Notes under the pieces: model-generated
What the model saw: only the letters and a program-made list of their open reading frames with translations
Told to the model about the DNA's origin: nothing
Database searches by the model: none
Assembly (NCBI GenBank): GCA_017404545.1
Contig: JAFRCC010000005.1
Span: 1-38,226, forward strand
Direction: 5' to 3'
From: Clostridia bacterium
Lineage (GTDB): Bacteria > Bacillota > Clostridia > TANB77 > CAG-508
Length of the DNA stretch: 38,226 bases
Part shown: positions 1-8,040 of the stretch, piece by piece
How the letters are laid out: each line of letters begins with the position of its first letter
How positions within the stretch are numbered: position 1 is the first letter of the stretch
Position numbers and translations under genes: made by a program

Positions 1-61
1 GATCAATAATTCCAAATAATTTATTTTTATATTTATAATTTCTTGGGAAAATAAATTTCAT
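1..61 (-). CDS. Start of a PrgI-like conjugation membrane protein (partial)
   Basis: Only about 20 codons lie inside the window. They read from an ATG at 61 and begin MKFIFPRNYKYKNKLFGIID before running off the left edge. A basic N-terminus of this kind directly after a VirB6-like gene fits the PrgI family, which usually sits between VirB6 and VirB4 in Clostridial conjugative elements. That identification is inferred from position and the short sequence only. The ribosome-binding site in front of this ATG is weak (ACGAGT). A better Shine-Dalgarno (AAAGGAG, 107-113) lies further upstream, 7 nt from an ATT whose frame stops after 7 codons, so the start region is unclear. Confidence 0.45.
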   Translation of the reverse strand, partial: MKFIFPRNYKYKNKLFGIID

Positions 62-112
62 TTTTACTCGTATAATTAAAACATACAAAATATTCTAATT
101 ATACTTCTCCTT

Positions 113-985
113 TCATTTAATTAATTTTTTTATATTTACTAAATTTGAATTTATATCTGTTACTATTCCACCAAAAATATGAGCTGTATATGTATTAGCT
201 TTTATTAATGCATATATAGATCCTATATAGATTAATTTTGAAAAAATATTATTTTCTAAAAAATCCGTTGAAAAAATAATTATTAAAATAATTGAAATTA
301 ATGATTGAACAAATAGCAATGAAAAAACTGATTTCATCCATGATTTAAATATCCAAGATGTTGTTGAATTTAATAAAGTTATAATCATAATTGGACTAAT
401 TAAAATAAATACTTTTATCATTATATATCTTAACGAATATGAAAATAAAAGATTTAATAACCCTATTGAAGTAAAGCTTTTTATCATACCATCAAAAGAA
501 AAAACATTTAAAGTTGAATTAATAAAAAAAATATTATTTATTTTTTTTATTAATTGTTCAAAACTTATATTTTCTCCACTAAAGTGCTCTCCAACCCATC
601 GGATAGAACCAGAAATATAAAAATTAATTTCTATTACTTTTTCACATATAAAATAAGATGAGTTTATAAAAATAGATATAATAATTAATTTAAAAATAAA
701 TTGATATGGTCTTTCAACTTGTGAATTAGAATATTCAGAAAATAAATATCTTATAGCATAATAAATTGAAAAACCAATAATTAATGAGTTAGCAATTAAT
801 AGTAATCCACTATGTGGATTATTTCCAATAATTTTTTGAGTAAAATTATCTTGCAAAATATCTTTGTTTATAAATGTTATATCATCTAAAATTGCATAAA
901 TATTATTATCTATAGAAGAAAATAAATTTTGAAATAGTGTATTGATTGTTTTTGTTATTATTTCTAATATTGTTGTACTATCCAA
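113..985 (-). CDS. VirB6/TrbL-like inner-membrane channel protein of a type IV secretion system
   Basis: A 290-residue polytopic membrane protein starting at TTG (985) behind AAGGATG. Hydrophobic stretches lie near residues 55-75, 90-115, 170-205, 215-240 and 245-265, with polar loops between. This topology, plus the position directly downstream of a VirB2-like pilin and a VirD4 ATPase, matches the VirB6/TrbL-type protein of Gram-positive conjugation systems, which forms part of the DNA-transfer channel in the membrane. It ends with TGA, showing that TGA is a stop here. Sequence conservation in this family is poor, so the call rests on topology and gene order. It would be co-transcribed with the genes at 1001-3162. 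Confidence 0.65.
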   Translation of the reverse strand: MDSTTILEIITKTINTLFQNLFSSIDNNIYAILDDITFINKDILQDNFTQKIIGNNPHSGLLLIANSLIIGFSIYYAIRYLFSEYSNSQVERPYQFIFKLIIISIFINSSYFICEKVIEINFYISGSIRWVGEHFSGENISFEQLIKKINNIFFINSTLNVFSFDGMIKSFTSIGLLNLLFSYSLRYIMIKVFILISPIMIITLLNSTTSWIFKSWMKSVFSLLFVQSLISIILIIIFSTDFLENNIFSKLIYIGSIYALIKANTYTAHIFGGIVTDINSNLVNIKKLIK

Positions 986-1000
986 TTAATCACATCCTTA

Positions 1001-1321
1001 TTAAGAAAGTAAATTAGAAATAGTAGTTAATATTAATTTAAGTAATAAAATAAATACATATGAGAATAATGCTGTTCTTATTAATTTTTTTCCTGTTCTA
1101 ATTTTTTCATCATCTCCAAAACTAAATTTTTTCATAAACGCCCCCGTTGCTATTGATATTCCCGCTGCCGGTGTTGCCAACGCAAGAAGCCATGACTGAA
1201 TACTTTCAAATGCACTTTGTAATTTTGAAATTAATGTTGGATATGCTGCGTACGATTTTGTTGTACATAATAAAAAGACAAAAGAAAATACAAAAATATA
1301 CCTAATCTTTGTTTTAATCAT
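1001..1321 (-). CDS. VirB2/TrbC-like (Maff2-type) small membrane protein of a conjugation system
   Basis: A 106-residue protein with a cleavable signal-like N-terminus (residues 5-25, ending SYA), then hydrophobic segments near 42-62 (ALATPAAGISIATGAF) and 80-103, separated by a charged loop (KFSFGDDEKIRTGKK). This layout is typical of VirB2/TrbC pilin-like proteins and of the Maff2 family found next to VirD4 in Clostridial integrative elements. The ATG at 1321 is preferred to the in-frame GTG at 1327 because AGAAAGG lies 8 nt before the ATG and only 2 nt before the GTG. The gene overlaps the 3' end of the VirD4 gene by 8 nt (ATGATTAA), which suggests translational coupling. Confidence 0.65.
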   Translation of the reverse strand: MIKTKIRYIFVFSFVFLLCTTKSYAAYPTLISKLQSAFESIQSWLLALATPAAGISIATGAFMKKFSFGDDEKIRTGKKLIRTALFSYVFILLLKLILTTISNLLS

Positions 1322-3008
1322 TTTCACTACCTTTCTGAAAATATGGAATTAATTTTAATTTTTGAGGTTTTAATATTCTATATCCATCAGACAAGAATGC
1401 CACTGCCGAAAATGTTTCTAACTCTTGGGTAAAAAAATTACTATCAAATACATAATCTTTTTCATAACTGGAATTTATACTTTCTGATATATTTGAATCT
1501 TTTGATTTAAAATCTTTTCTTATATATGAATATTTGGTTTCTTTTGCATTCTCAGAAATGCTCTTCGAAATTTTCTCTTTTTCTTCTTTTCCGATTTGTT
1601 TTTGAGCTTCTTCAATTGTGTATATATCATCCGTTCTAAACCAAAGCTTATTTATTAAATTTTGCGTTACAACACTCAAGGCAGCTTCACTATTTAGTGT
1701 TTTTAATAGAGATTTATAGCTCTGAGTTGCCACTATATTAATACACTTTGCTTCTCTGCTCTGTGCATAAAAATCAGCATCTGTTTCTGTTATATATTCA
1801 TGATATTCATCCGATATAAAAGCAACAGATCTACCATTATTTCCTTTTGATAATCTCGATAATACTTCTGATTGAAAATCAAGTTTTAAATATGCTGCAA
1901 TTATTTTTGATAAATTTTTATATTCTGCTATGTTCATATTTAAAACTACAATTTTTCCTTTATTTATAATATCTTTTATACCAGAAAATTCTAATTCATT
2001 TTTATTTGGACTAAACGTTTTTAATATTTCATAATCAGAAATGAAGCAACCTGTAATTCTTGTAATCTGCGACTTTAATAATGCTATTGATCGTTGGTCT
2101 AGCGAAAAGAATTCTTTCTCAAAAAAATTTAACGCTGACAGTAAATTATATTTTTGCTCTTGGTTAAATTCATTTTTTTTAAATTTATTTTTTAATATTT
2201 TTACTTTTTCATTATAATATTCTTTATTAGTTATTAAATTGTGGAGCTCTTCAAATGTTACATATCCACCATTATATAATCTACATAATTTTATTGCTTC
2301 ACAAAATATTTGCTCTGATTTATCTATCCAATATGATTCACTAGTATTTCCAGAAAATAATTCCATAATTATTTTTAACCTATTTGCTAAAATACTTGGT
2401 TTAATATTTATTTTATCTAATGGATTATAGCTATATTTCCCACATAATTCAATTACAATTAAATCTTCTAACCTATTATATTTTTTTACATATCCATATA
2501 CTTGTTTGTAATAATTTCCTTTCACATCTAGAATTAACATTCCAATTTTAGAATTACTTTCATAACAATTATATCCAATTAATTGTTCAGTAATTGGATA
2601 CATAGCACTACTTGTTTTTCCTGACCCAATTGTTCCAGTTATTAAAATATTTTGATACAATCCTTTTTCTGGAATAATTATTTTTTTATTATTTTCGTTT
2701 ATACCAATTAATATATTTAATTTTTCATTTTCTTCAAAATTATTAATTATTTTTTTATTTTTAACTATTTTATTTTTTTTACTAATTATTTTATCTATTT
2801 TATTTATTATTAAAATTGAAATAATTAAATAATTAAAAATATATATTATTTTTATACAATACCACAATTGCGGCATTTTTTCACATATATTAAATGGATT
2901 TATTGCATAGTTAATAATTATTTTATTCGATAAAAATATTTCTGAAAAAATAATTAAATCTAATATGTTAAAAAATAAAATAATTATTATTTTTATTTTT
3001 TTATTAAT
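1314..3008 (-). CDS. VirD4/TraG-type type IV coupling protein (conjugative DNA-transfer ATPase)
   Basis: Couples the relaxosome to the transfer channel at the membrane. Visible motifs in a 564-residue reading: Walker A GTIGSGKT near residues 125-132, Walker B VAFISDEYHE near 395-404, and a following VATQSY near 426, the usual order for TraG/VirD4 ATPases. The first ATG is at 2876 (giving 520 residues) but leaves only one membrane segment. The frame is open upstream and adds 44 residues with a second hydrophobic segment (IIIILFFNILDLIIFSEIF), restoring the two N-terminal helices typical of VirD4. The extension contains no ATG, GTG or TTG. A good Shine-Dalgarno (AAAGGAG) lies 7 nt before an ATT at 3008-3006, which overlaps the previous gene's TAA. 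I infer an ATT start; the family call is firm. Confidence 0.85.
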   Translation of the reverse strand: MNKKIKIIIILFFNILDLIIFSEIFLSNKIIINYAINPFNICEKMPQLWYCIKIIYIFNYLIISILIINKIDKIISKKNKIVKNKKIINNFEENEKLNILIGINENNKKIIIPEKGLYQNILITGTIGSGKTSSAMYPITEQLIGYNCYESNSKIGMLILDVKGNYYKQVYGYVKKYNRLEDLIVIELCGKYSYNPLDKINIKPSILANRLKIIMELFSGNTSESYWIDKSEQIFCEAIKLCRLYNGGYVTFEELHNLITNKEYYNEKVKILKNKFKKNEFNQEQKYNLLSALNFFEKEFFSLDQRSIALLKSQITRITGCFISDYEILKTFSPNKNELEFSGIKDIINKGKIVVLNMNIAEYKNLSKIIAAYLKLDFQSEVLSRLSKGNNGRSVAFISDEYHEYITETDADFYAQSREAKCINIVATQSYKSLLKTLNSEAALSVVTQNLINKLWFRTDDIYTIEEAQKQIGKEEKEKISKSISENAKETKYSYIRKDFKSKDSNISESINSSYEKDYVFDSNFFTQELETFSAVAFLSDGYRILKPQKLKLIPYFQKGSEND

Positions 3009-3162
3009 TATTTTTCTCCTTTCTTGATTTTTTTTGTTTGATTTTTAATTTTTCTCCCTGATTATTTTTTGAAATAATTTCTTCTAATTTATCGTATAAA
3101 ATATAAAATACAACGAATAAGTTAATGAAAAAAAATACCAAAAACAAATCTAATAATTTAAT
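3004..3162 (-). CDS. Small single-pass membrane protein, first gene of the conjugation operon (ATT start)
   Basis: A 52-codon frame reading (M)KLLDLFLVFFFINLFVVFYI, then a charged, lysine-rich tail. It has no ATG, GTG or TTG start, but GAGGAGG sits 7 nt before an ATT at 3162-3160. Its TAA overlaps the inferred ATT start of the VirD4 gene by one base. One membrane helix (residues 3-22) followed by a cytoplasmic basic tail is all that can be said; no family is recognised. Its place at the head of a type IV secretion operon suggests an accessory membrane component. It is too short and AT-rich to be certain, but the ideal ribosome site and tight junction with the next gene argue that it is translated. 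Confidence 0.55.
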   Translation of the reverse strand: MKLLDLFLVFFFINLFVVFYILYDKLEEIISKNNQGEKLKIKQKKSRKEKNN

Positions 3163-3246
3163 ATTAAATCCTCCTCTAAAATTATTTTTTGCTTGGAAAT
3201 TTTTTAGAAATAAATTTTTTTGAATTAATTATAACCATTGCCTTTG

Positions 3247-3275
3247 ATAATATAATAAATTTTGCCATTTGTCTA
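3247..3275 (-). promoter_or_regulatory. Promoter of the conjugation operon
   Basis: On the minus strand, TAGACA (3275-3270) and TATTAT (3252-3247) are separated by exactly 17 nt, a good sigma-A promoter. It would start transcription near 3240, about 78 nt before the first ATT start. The -35 box lies in the loop of the inverted repeat at 3255-3294. Confidence 0.55.
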
Positions 3276-3294
3276 TACTTTTGGCAAAATTTAT
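3255..3294. promoter_or_regulatory. 13-bp perfect inverted repeat, candidate operator
   Basis: ATAAATTTTGCCA (3255-3267) and its exact reverse complement TGGCAAAATTTAT (3282-3294) flank a 14-nt centre. The element covers the spacer and -35 box of the leftward conjugation promoter and lies just upstream of the rightward DUF1858-prfA genes. It is placed to bind a dimeric repressor; no regulator gene is visible in the window. Confidence 0.5.
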
Positions 3295-3344
3295 GTTAGA
3301 ATAATAACTATGTTGAAGTAATAGTAAGAAAGGTTGTGTTAGTA

Positions 3345-3527
3345 ATGATAAGTAAAGATACAAAAATTGGTGAATTATTACAAGAATTTCCAGATAAGGC
3401 AGAAGTATTATTAACTGCTGGTATGCATTGTTTAGGTTGTCCTGCCTCACAAGCAGAAACTCTTGAAGAAGCATGTGAAGTACACGGAATAGATGTTGAA
3501 GAGCTTGTTAAAGAACTTAATTCTTAA
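3345..3527 (+). CDS. DUF1858 domain protein
   Basis: A 60-residue protein starting [20 protein letters not shown] and carrying a CLGC cysteine pair in [12 protein letters not shown], the hallmark of DUF1858 (the small domain also found fused to hybrid-cluster-related proteins). The family's function is not established; the CxxC could bind a metal or act in redox chemistry. The start is taken as ATG 3345, with AAAGG 11 nt upstream; an in-frame GTG at 3336 lies too close to that site. It is followed 26 nt later by prfA and is probably co-transcribed. Confidence 0.85.
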   Translation: MISKDTKIGELLQEFPDKAEVLLTAGMHCLGCPASQAETLEEACEVHGIDVEELVKELNS

Positions 3528-3553
3528 TAAAAAATAAGGGAGAGTTGTTATTT

Positions 3554-4615
3554 ATGTTTCAAAAACTTGAAGGTATTGAAAAAAAATATGAAGATTTAAC
3601 ACAAAAAATAAGTGATCCAGATATAATTGCCGCACAAAATGAATGGAAAAACTATATGAAGGAGCATGCAGATTTGGAACCTATCGTGCTAAAATATAGA
3701 GAATATAAAAAAAATCAAGCACAATTAGAAGAAGCTAAGGAAATGCTATCAGATCCAGAGCTAAAAGATTTGGCTGAAATGGAACTTTTAGAAGCAAAAG
3801 AAAAACTTCCAAAATTAGAAGAAGAATTAAAAATCTTATTAATCCCTAAAGATCCAGACGACGATAAAAACATTATATGCGAAATCAGAGCAGGAACTGG
3901 AGGCGATGAAGCAGCATTATTTGCTGGTACTTTATTTAGAATGTATTCGATGTATTCTGAAAGAAAACATTGGAAATTAGAAATACTTAATGAGAATGAA
4001 ACCGGATTAGGTGGATATAAGGAAATATCTTTCATGATTACAGGAAAAGGTGCTTATAGTAGATTGAAATATGAAAGTGGAACACACAGAGTACAAAGAG
4101 TTCCAGATACTGAAAGTAGTGGCAGAATTCACACTTCAGCAGCTACAGTTGCCGTACTTCCAGTTGTTGAAGATGTGGAAATAGAAATTAATCCAGCAGA
4201 TATAAAAATGGATGTTTTTAGAGCTTCTGGTGCCGGCGGACAACATATTAATAAAACCTCATCAGCCGTAAGACTAACACATATTCCAACAGGTATAATA
4301 GCTGAATGTCAGACAGAAAGATCTCAATTTCAAAACAGAGAATATGCAATGAAATTGCTAAAATCTAGACTTTATGAAATTGAAAAATCTAAACAAGATA
4401 AAGAGCGTGAAGATAGTAGAAGAAGTCAAGTTGGTTCTGGTGATAGAAGCGAAAAAATAAGGACATATAATTATCCTCAAGGACGTATAACTGACCATAG
4501 AATTGGAATGAGTATATTCCAAATGGATAATTTCTTAAATGGTGATTTAGATGAATTAATTGATAATTTAGCAGCTGCCGCAAATGCAGATAAATTGCGT
4601 AGCGAAGATAAATAA
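3554..4615 (+). CDS. prfA: Peptide chain release factor 1
   Basis: Terminates translation at UAA and UAG by triggering peptidyl-tRNA hydrolysis on the ribosome. The 353-residue length is normal. Family landmarks are the codon-recognition PxT loop (here PDT in [15 protein letters not shown]), the catalytic GGQ in [16 protein letters not shown], and the conserved [14 protein letters not shown] segment near the C-terminus. Start ATG 3554 is chosen because GGGAG lies about 11 nt upstream; an in-frame TTG at 3545 is crowded against the same site. Q of GGQ is the residue usually methylated by PrmC, which is not in this window. A strong bidirectional hairpin follows. Confidence 0.97.
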   Translation: MFQKLEGIEKKYEDLTQKISDPDIIAAQNEWKNYMKEHADLEPIVLKYREYKKNQAQLEEAKEMLSDPELKDLAEMELLEAKEKLPKLEEELKILLIPKDPDDDKNIICEIRAGTGGDEAALFAGTLFRMYSMYSERKHWKLEILNENETGLGGYKEISFMITGKGAYSRLKYESGTHRVQRVPDTESSGRIHTSAATVAVLPVVEDVEIEINPADIKMDVFRASGAGGQHINKTSSAVRLTHIPTGIIAECQTERSQFQNREYAMKLLKSRLYEIEKSKQDKEREDSRRSQVGSGDRSEKIRTYNYPQGRITDHRIGMSIFQMDNFLNGDLDELIDNLAAAANADKLRSEDK

Positions 4616-4624
4616 AATGATAAT

Positions 4625-4663
4625 AAAAAGACTTATAACACTTAGCAGGCTATAAGTCTTTTT
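4625..4663. terminator. Bidirectional intrinsic terminator between prfA and the surface-protein gene
   Basis: AAAAAGACTTATA (4625-4637) pairs perfectly with TATAAGTCTTTTT (4651-4663) around a 13-nt loop. T-rich sequence follows on both strands, so it can end the convergent prfA and surface-protein transcripts. Confidence 0.9.
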
Positions 4664-4678
4664 ATTATTTTTCAAATA

Positions 4679-7600
4679 CTATTTTCTTTTATTTCTAACT
4701 ACAATTATCATTCCAGCAAATGATATTGCACATAAAAATGCATAAATTACTATTTTATCACCAGTTTTAAGGCTTTGGCTATACACATTTTTTTGCTCTT
4801 CGTTGTTTTCATTCTCTGTTGTTTCTTCTGCTGGTATAGGTATATTGTTTTCATTATCGCTCTTATTTTCTTCATTTTCTATTTTAGTTTCTTGTGTTTC
4901 TTCATCTTCAGTATATAAAAGTGTATTTGTAATATTATATCCATTTATTTCTGTTTTGTATTCATCTATCGGATTTTCTGAAATTGAATATTCTACTTCT
5001 GTTCCATTTTTGTATTTAATTAAGTCTGAAAAATTAAAAATCCACTCTCCATTTTCATTTTCGCTTACATCCACGCTTTTTATAATTTCACCATCTGCTA
5101 ATAAATTAACAATTATATTTTTTGGCCTTTTACCATATTTATTATCATCATCATTCCATATTTTCTTGCCATCTATAGAAATTGTTTCTGCTTTATTTGT
5201 AAATATTAGATTGTATAAATTTGATGGTGCCATTTCTAAATACCTGATTATATATATCCATCCATTTAAATTTAAATTATTTTCACCTTCTATAAATTGC
5301 TTTTGACCTACATTTTCATCAATATCTGATAAGTTAGTCAATTCAAATCCTTTTTTGCCTTCTTCTGCTATGATTAGACCCATTCCATTAACTATTCCAA
5401 GCTCATTACAATTAAGCACTGCAGTTTCTCCAGCTTTTACGTTGATTTTTGTAATTAATTCTGAAGTAGCTTGATTATAGATGTTGAACGTAAATTCATC
5501 TGCACATTCTTCATCATTTTCAACTTTTTTGGTTATTGAAATTTTAGCATTTTCTAAATTATAAAAATCAATATTTAATGGTTCATCAAAATTACAAACA
5601 AAAGTTGCACAAATTGCTTCAATACTTTTTCCAATTTTTTGCTCTATTTGTGACTTCTTCTCATCAGATATCATTGATGATTGGCTTGTCATCACTAAGT
5701 GACCATTATTATTTTTTACCTCAGCTATATAGTATCTTTCACCTTCATTATATAGATTACTTTGTACTTCAAAATATTTTTGTTCATTTGCTTTTGCTTT
5801 AACAGTTGAAATAATCTCCAAATCCTCATTAAACAGTATAAATTCATATGTTCCATCAGCATCTTCTATTTCATTTTTATTGTAATCAACAACATGCTTC
5901 GTAACTGATGGCATTTTTTTCTTTGCGTTGGTGAACACAGCATTTATTGCCATATCTAAAGAACGTCCACATATTACAACTGTTTTGTCTATTTCATTAT
6001 ATTGTTCATCTGTAAGTATATATTTTGAAGTAGCAACTCCTGTTAACTCTGCATCACTTACATAATATTTATCATTTTTAAACTCAGCTATAAAAAAGCT
6101 TCCACTTCCGTAGTAATTATCTGCATAAAAATCGTTAATTTGTACATCAAAATATTTAGTTTCATTTGCTTTTACATTTACGGTAGCAATAAGTTTAGGT
6201 TGCTCACCATTTGTATTAGACATTTTATATAATCCGAATACAAATGTGTCTTCACAATCTGTATCTACATTTCCATCTTCATCTAAAACAATCTTCGTAA
6301 CAGAAGGTTTTTTCTCATTTATAATTTTAGTTACAATTTCATCCTCAATTTCAGTATCTATAGCAACTTCAATATCATCATATGATATTTGTCTAGCATT
6401 TTCAAAAATACGTCCATATTCTGAAGGAAATGCTTCATCATTTAATGTAACATTTAGTCCATATTCATCACCAATAATTTCCCCACAATAATATGCATTA
6501 TTATACATATATTCATTATCAGTTCCTACTTCATATAAATAATAGTGCGTTTCACTCCAATTATGACCTCCATCATATTTAATTAACGGATATATAATAG
6601 TTGCGCATCCGTTAATTGTTTCTATAATACCACTATTGATATTAGCATCATTTGCTTCAACCATTTCTTTTACAACGTATACATTTGTATATTCATTTCC
6701 ATTTAACTCATATGTATCATAATGATCAAATATAACTTTGTTTTGAATATTATTCCAATTAATAGCATCGGATAATATAAATTCGCTATTAATTGTTGCT
6801 CCATCACTTCCTATTTTATTAATTGTAAATGCTTTTTGAGCATTAGTATATACGTAAGCAAAACCTAAATCATCTTTCCTTGGTAAATATATAGAATCTG
6901 AACCTGTATAATCATCTTCTCTAGCGAAATTCCATGAGCCAGTTGCATGCACTCCACCATTTGTATTCAATAATACACAATTTGGATAAATTTTTGATGA
7001 AACATTATATATTCCAGAATCACCTACTGGCGGTACGACAATTGTACGCTCTCCACTTACAATTTTTATATCTTCAATTGTTCCATCTTTAGCCCATTCA
7101 TAAACATTATTTCCTTCACTATCTTTTCTATAATTAAATTTGAATAGTACATTTTTTCCTAATCTCCAGTATATTTCAGGGTTAGTTCCAGTTTCATCAA
7201 TGTAGTACAAAATAAATCCATGTACCCCCTTAAAAAATATGCTTGTATTTACTGTTGTTACACTTCCATTTATAGAAATAGTTCCATTCTCTATGTTAGG
7301 TATAGTTTCAAAATCATAATATTCATCTTCTCGTTCTATACAATCTCCATTTTTTTGAGCAAATTCGATTGTATAATCTCCATCTGGAATTCCTTTTAGC
7401 GTTACAACTGAACTACAGCCTTCGTTACATTCCTGAAATTGCTCCCTTTGTACGACTATTATGTTTGGTTCAACTTGTTTTCCAGTATATTTTAATGAAC
7501 TATCAAAACACAAATATTCTCCACTCTGGTTTTTAATATAATAATATACTTCAGAAACTCGATTCATTCCATATTTATGACCATCAGTAACTTCTGGATA

Positions 7601-7747
7601 TGCACCTTCTATTGTTAATACTAAATCTAAATCGCCTGTTGAATTAATTTCATCAGCTTTAGAATAGCATGGTAATATTACTAACCCAGCTATAAAAACA
7701 ATAAAAGCTATTACTACCTTAAACAAATTTTTCTTTAAATTTTCCAT
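4679..7747 (-). CDS. Sortase-anchored multidomain surface protein (paralogue 1)
   Basis: A 1,022-residue secreted wall protein: signal peptide about 1-32 (ending YSKA), a unique N-terminal region to about 480, three beta-sandwich repeats (about 481-607, 612-729, 733-849), one Cna-B domain (about 854-945), an acidic Glu/Asn linker, the sorting motif SLKTG near 992, a hydrophobic helix and an RNKRK tail. Repeats begin near SVTK or SITK and most end in a TN/YN strand, the Lys...Asn arrangement typical of domains with intramolecular isopeptide bonds; bond formation is inferred. Start ATG 7747 is chosen because AGGAG lies 7 nt upstream; an in-frame ATG at 7765 lacks a site. The function is probably adhesion. 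SLKTG has Leu where the paralogue has Pro. No sortase gene is nearby. Confidence 0.85.
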   Translation of the reverse strand: MENLKKNLFKVVIAFIVFIAGLVILPCYSKADEINSTGDLDLVLTIEGAYPEVTDGHKYGMNRVSEVYYYIKNQSGEYLCFDSSLKYTGKQVEPNIIVVQREQFQECNEGCSSVVTLKGIPDGDYTIEFAQKNGDCIEREDEYYDFETIPNIENGTISINGSVTTVNTSIFFKGVHGFILYYIDETGTNPEIYWRLGKNVLFKFNYRKDSEGNNVYEWAKDGTIEDIKIVSGERTIVVPPVGDSGIYNVSSKIYPNCVLLNTNGGVHATGSWNFAREDDYTGSDSIYLPRKDDLGFAYVYTNAQKAFTINKIGSDGATINSEFILSDAINWNNIQNKVIFDHYDTYELNGNEYTNVYVVKEMVEANDANINSGIIETINGCATIIYPLIKYDGGHNWSETHYYLYEVGTDNEYMYNNAYYCGEIIGDEYGLNVTLNDEAFPSEYGRIFENARQISYDDIEVAIDTEIEDEIVTKIINEKKPSVTKIVLDEDGNVDTDCEDTFVFGLYKMSNTNGEQPKLIATVNVKANETKYFDVQINDFYADNYYGSGSFFIAEFKNDKYYVSDAELTGVATSKYILTDEQYNEIDKTVVICGRSLDMAINAVFTNAKKKMPSVTKHVVDYNKNEIEDADGTYEFILFNEDLEIISTVKAKANEQKYFEVQSNLYNEGERYYIAEVKNNNGHLVMTSQSSMISDEKKSQIEQKIGKSIEAICATFVCNFDEPLNIDFYNLENAKISITKKVENDEECADEFTFNIYNQATSELITKINVKAGETAVLNCNELGIVNGMGLIIAEEGKKGFELTNLSDIDENVGQKQFIEGENNLNLNGWIYIIRYLEMAPSNLYNLIFTNKAETISIDGKKIWNDDDNKYGKRPKNIIVNLLADGEIIKSVDVSENENGEWIFNFSDLIKYKNGTEVEYSISENPIDEYKTEINGYNITNTLLYTEDEETQETKIENEENKSDNENNIPIPAEETTENENNEEQKNVYSQSLKTGDKIVIYAFLCAISFAGMIIVVRNKRK

Positions 7748-7779
7748 GATTACACTCCTAAACATATCTTATTTGCTAC

Positions 7780-7794
7780 ATCTTCTCAGAAGAT
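7780..7794. repeat. Short palindrome in the leader of paralogue 1
   Basis: ATCTTCT-C-AGAAGAT is a perfect 7+1+7 palindrome in the 5' untranslated region, about 35 nt before the start codon. It may be an operator or a small RNA hairpin; its length is compatible with chance in AT-rich DNA. Confidence 0.3.
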
Positions 7795-7823
7795 TGAAAA
7801 TAAGTCAAATCAAGTATTTGGGT

Positions 7824-7832
7824 ATTATAGCA
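7824..7832 (-). promoter_or_regulatory. Extended -10 promoter of surface-protein paralogue 1
   Basis: The minus strand reads TGCTATAAT, a perfect extended -10 element, about 77 nt before the ATG at 7747. No good -35 is present at 17 nt; TTGTTT lies 20 nt away. The TG extension could compensate. Confidence 0.5.
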
Positions 7833-7886
7833 CAGGATTCTACGGAAATAAACAAATATTTTATTATATTATTTTTTTATTACAAT

Positions 7887-7911
7887 CATAGCTTTTTAAT
7901 AAAAAGCTATG
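7887..7911. repeat. Perfect 11-bp inverted repeat between the two surface-protein genes
   Basis: CATAGCTTTTT (7887-7897) and AAAAAGCTATG (7901-7911) are exact reverse complements around a 3-nt loop. It lies between the terminator of paralogue 2 and the promoter of paralogue 1. It could be a second terminator hairpin or an upstream regulatory site; no long T-tract follows directly on the minus strand. Confidence 0.5.
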
Positions 7912-7983
7912 GCAAACATTATAATAATTGCAAAAAAAGATATAAATGTACGCGTAATTGTTTGCGTGCAAAAAAATAAAGCA

Positions 7984-8008
7984 TGTAAGTTTTTTATTTT
8001 AACTTACA
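7984..8008 (-). terminator. Terminator of surface-protein paralogue 2
   Basis: TGTAAGTT (7984-7991) pairs with AACTTACA (8001-8008), with a further AAAG/CTTT pairing outside a 2-nt internal loop. On the minus strand it is followed by a T-rich run (7970-7980) and lies 33 nt after the stop of the gene at 8041. Confidence 0.65.
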
Positions 8009-8040
8009 CACTTTATCTTACACTATCATTTTTTCAAATA

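Noticed and set aside
113..115. Possible recoding of TGA (code 4)
   Set aside because: TGA serves as the stop of the VirB6-like gene and of spoIIR, and tryptophans are encoded by TGG, so the standard bacterial code applies.
3229..3474. 81-residue minus-strand open frame
   Set aside because: It is antisense to the DUF1858 gene and runs across the palindrome; it has no ribosome-binding site and low-complexity composition, so it is a shadow frame.
4803..5306. Long plus-strand frame inside surface paralogue 1, with a similar one at 8264-8668
   Set aside because: Both are the antisense of the Cna-B and third-repeat regions. Their similarity follows from the paralogy of the real genes; they are serine-rich shadows with no ribosome site.
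7748..7980. Possible c-di-GMP or other riboswitch leader before surface paralogue 1
   Set aside because: The only hint was ACGCAAAC-like sequence near 7960. The conserved GEMM core is missing, and the mapped extended -10 at 7824-7829 leaves a leader of only about 70 nt.
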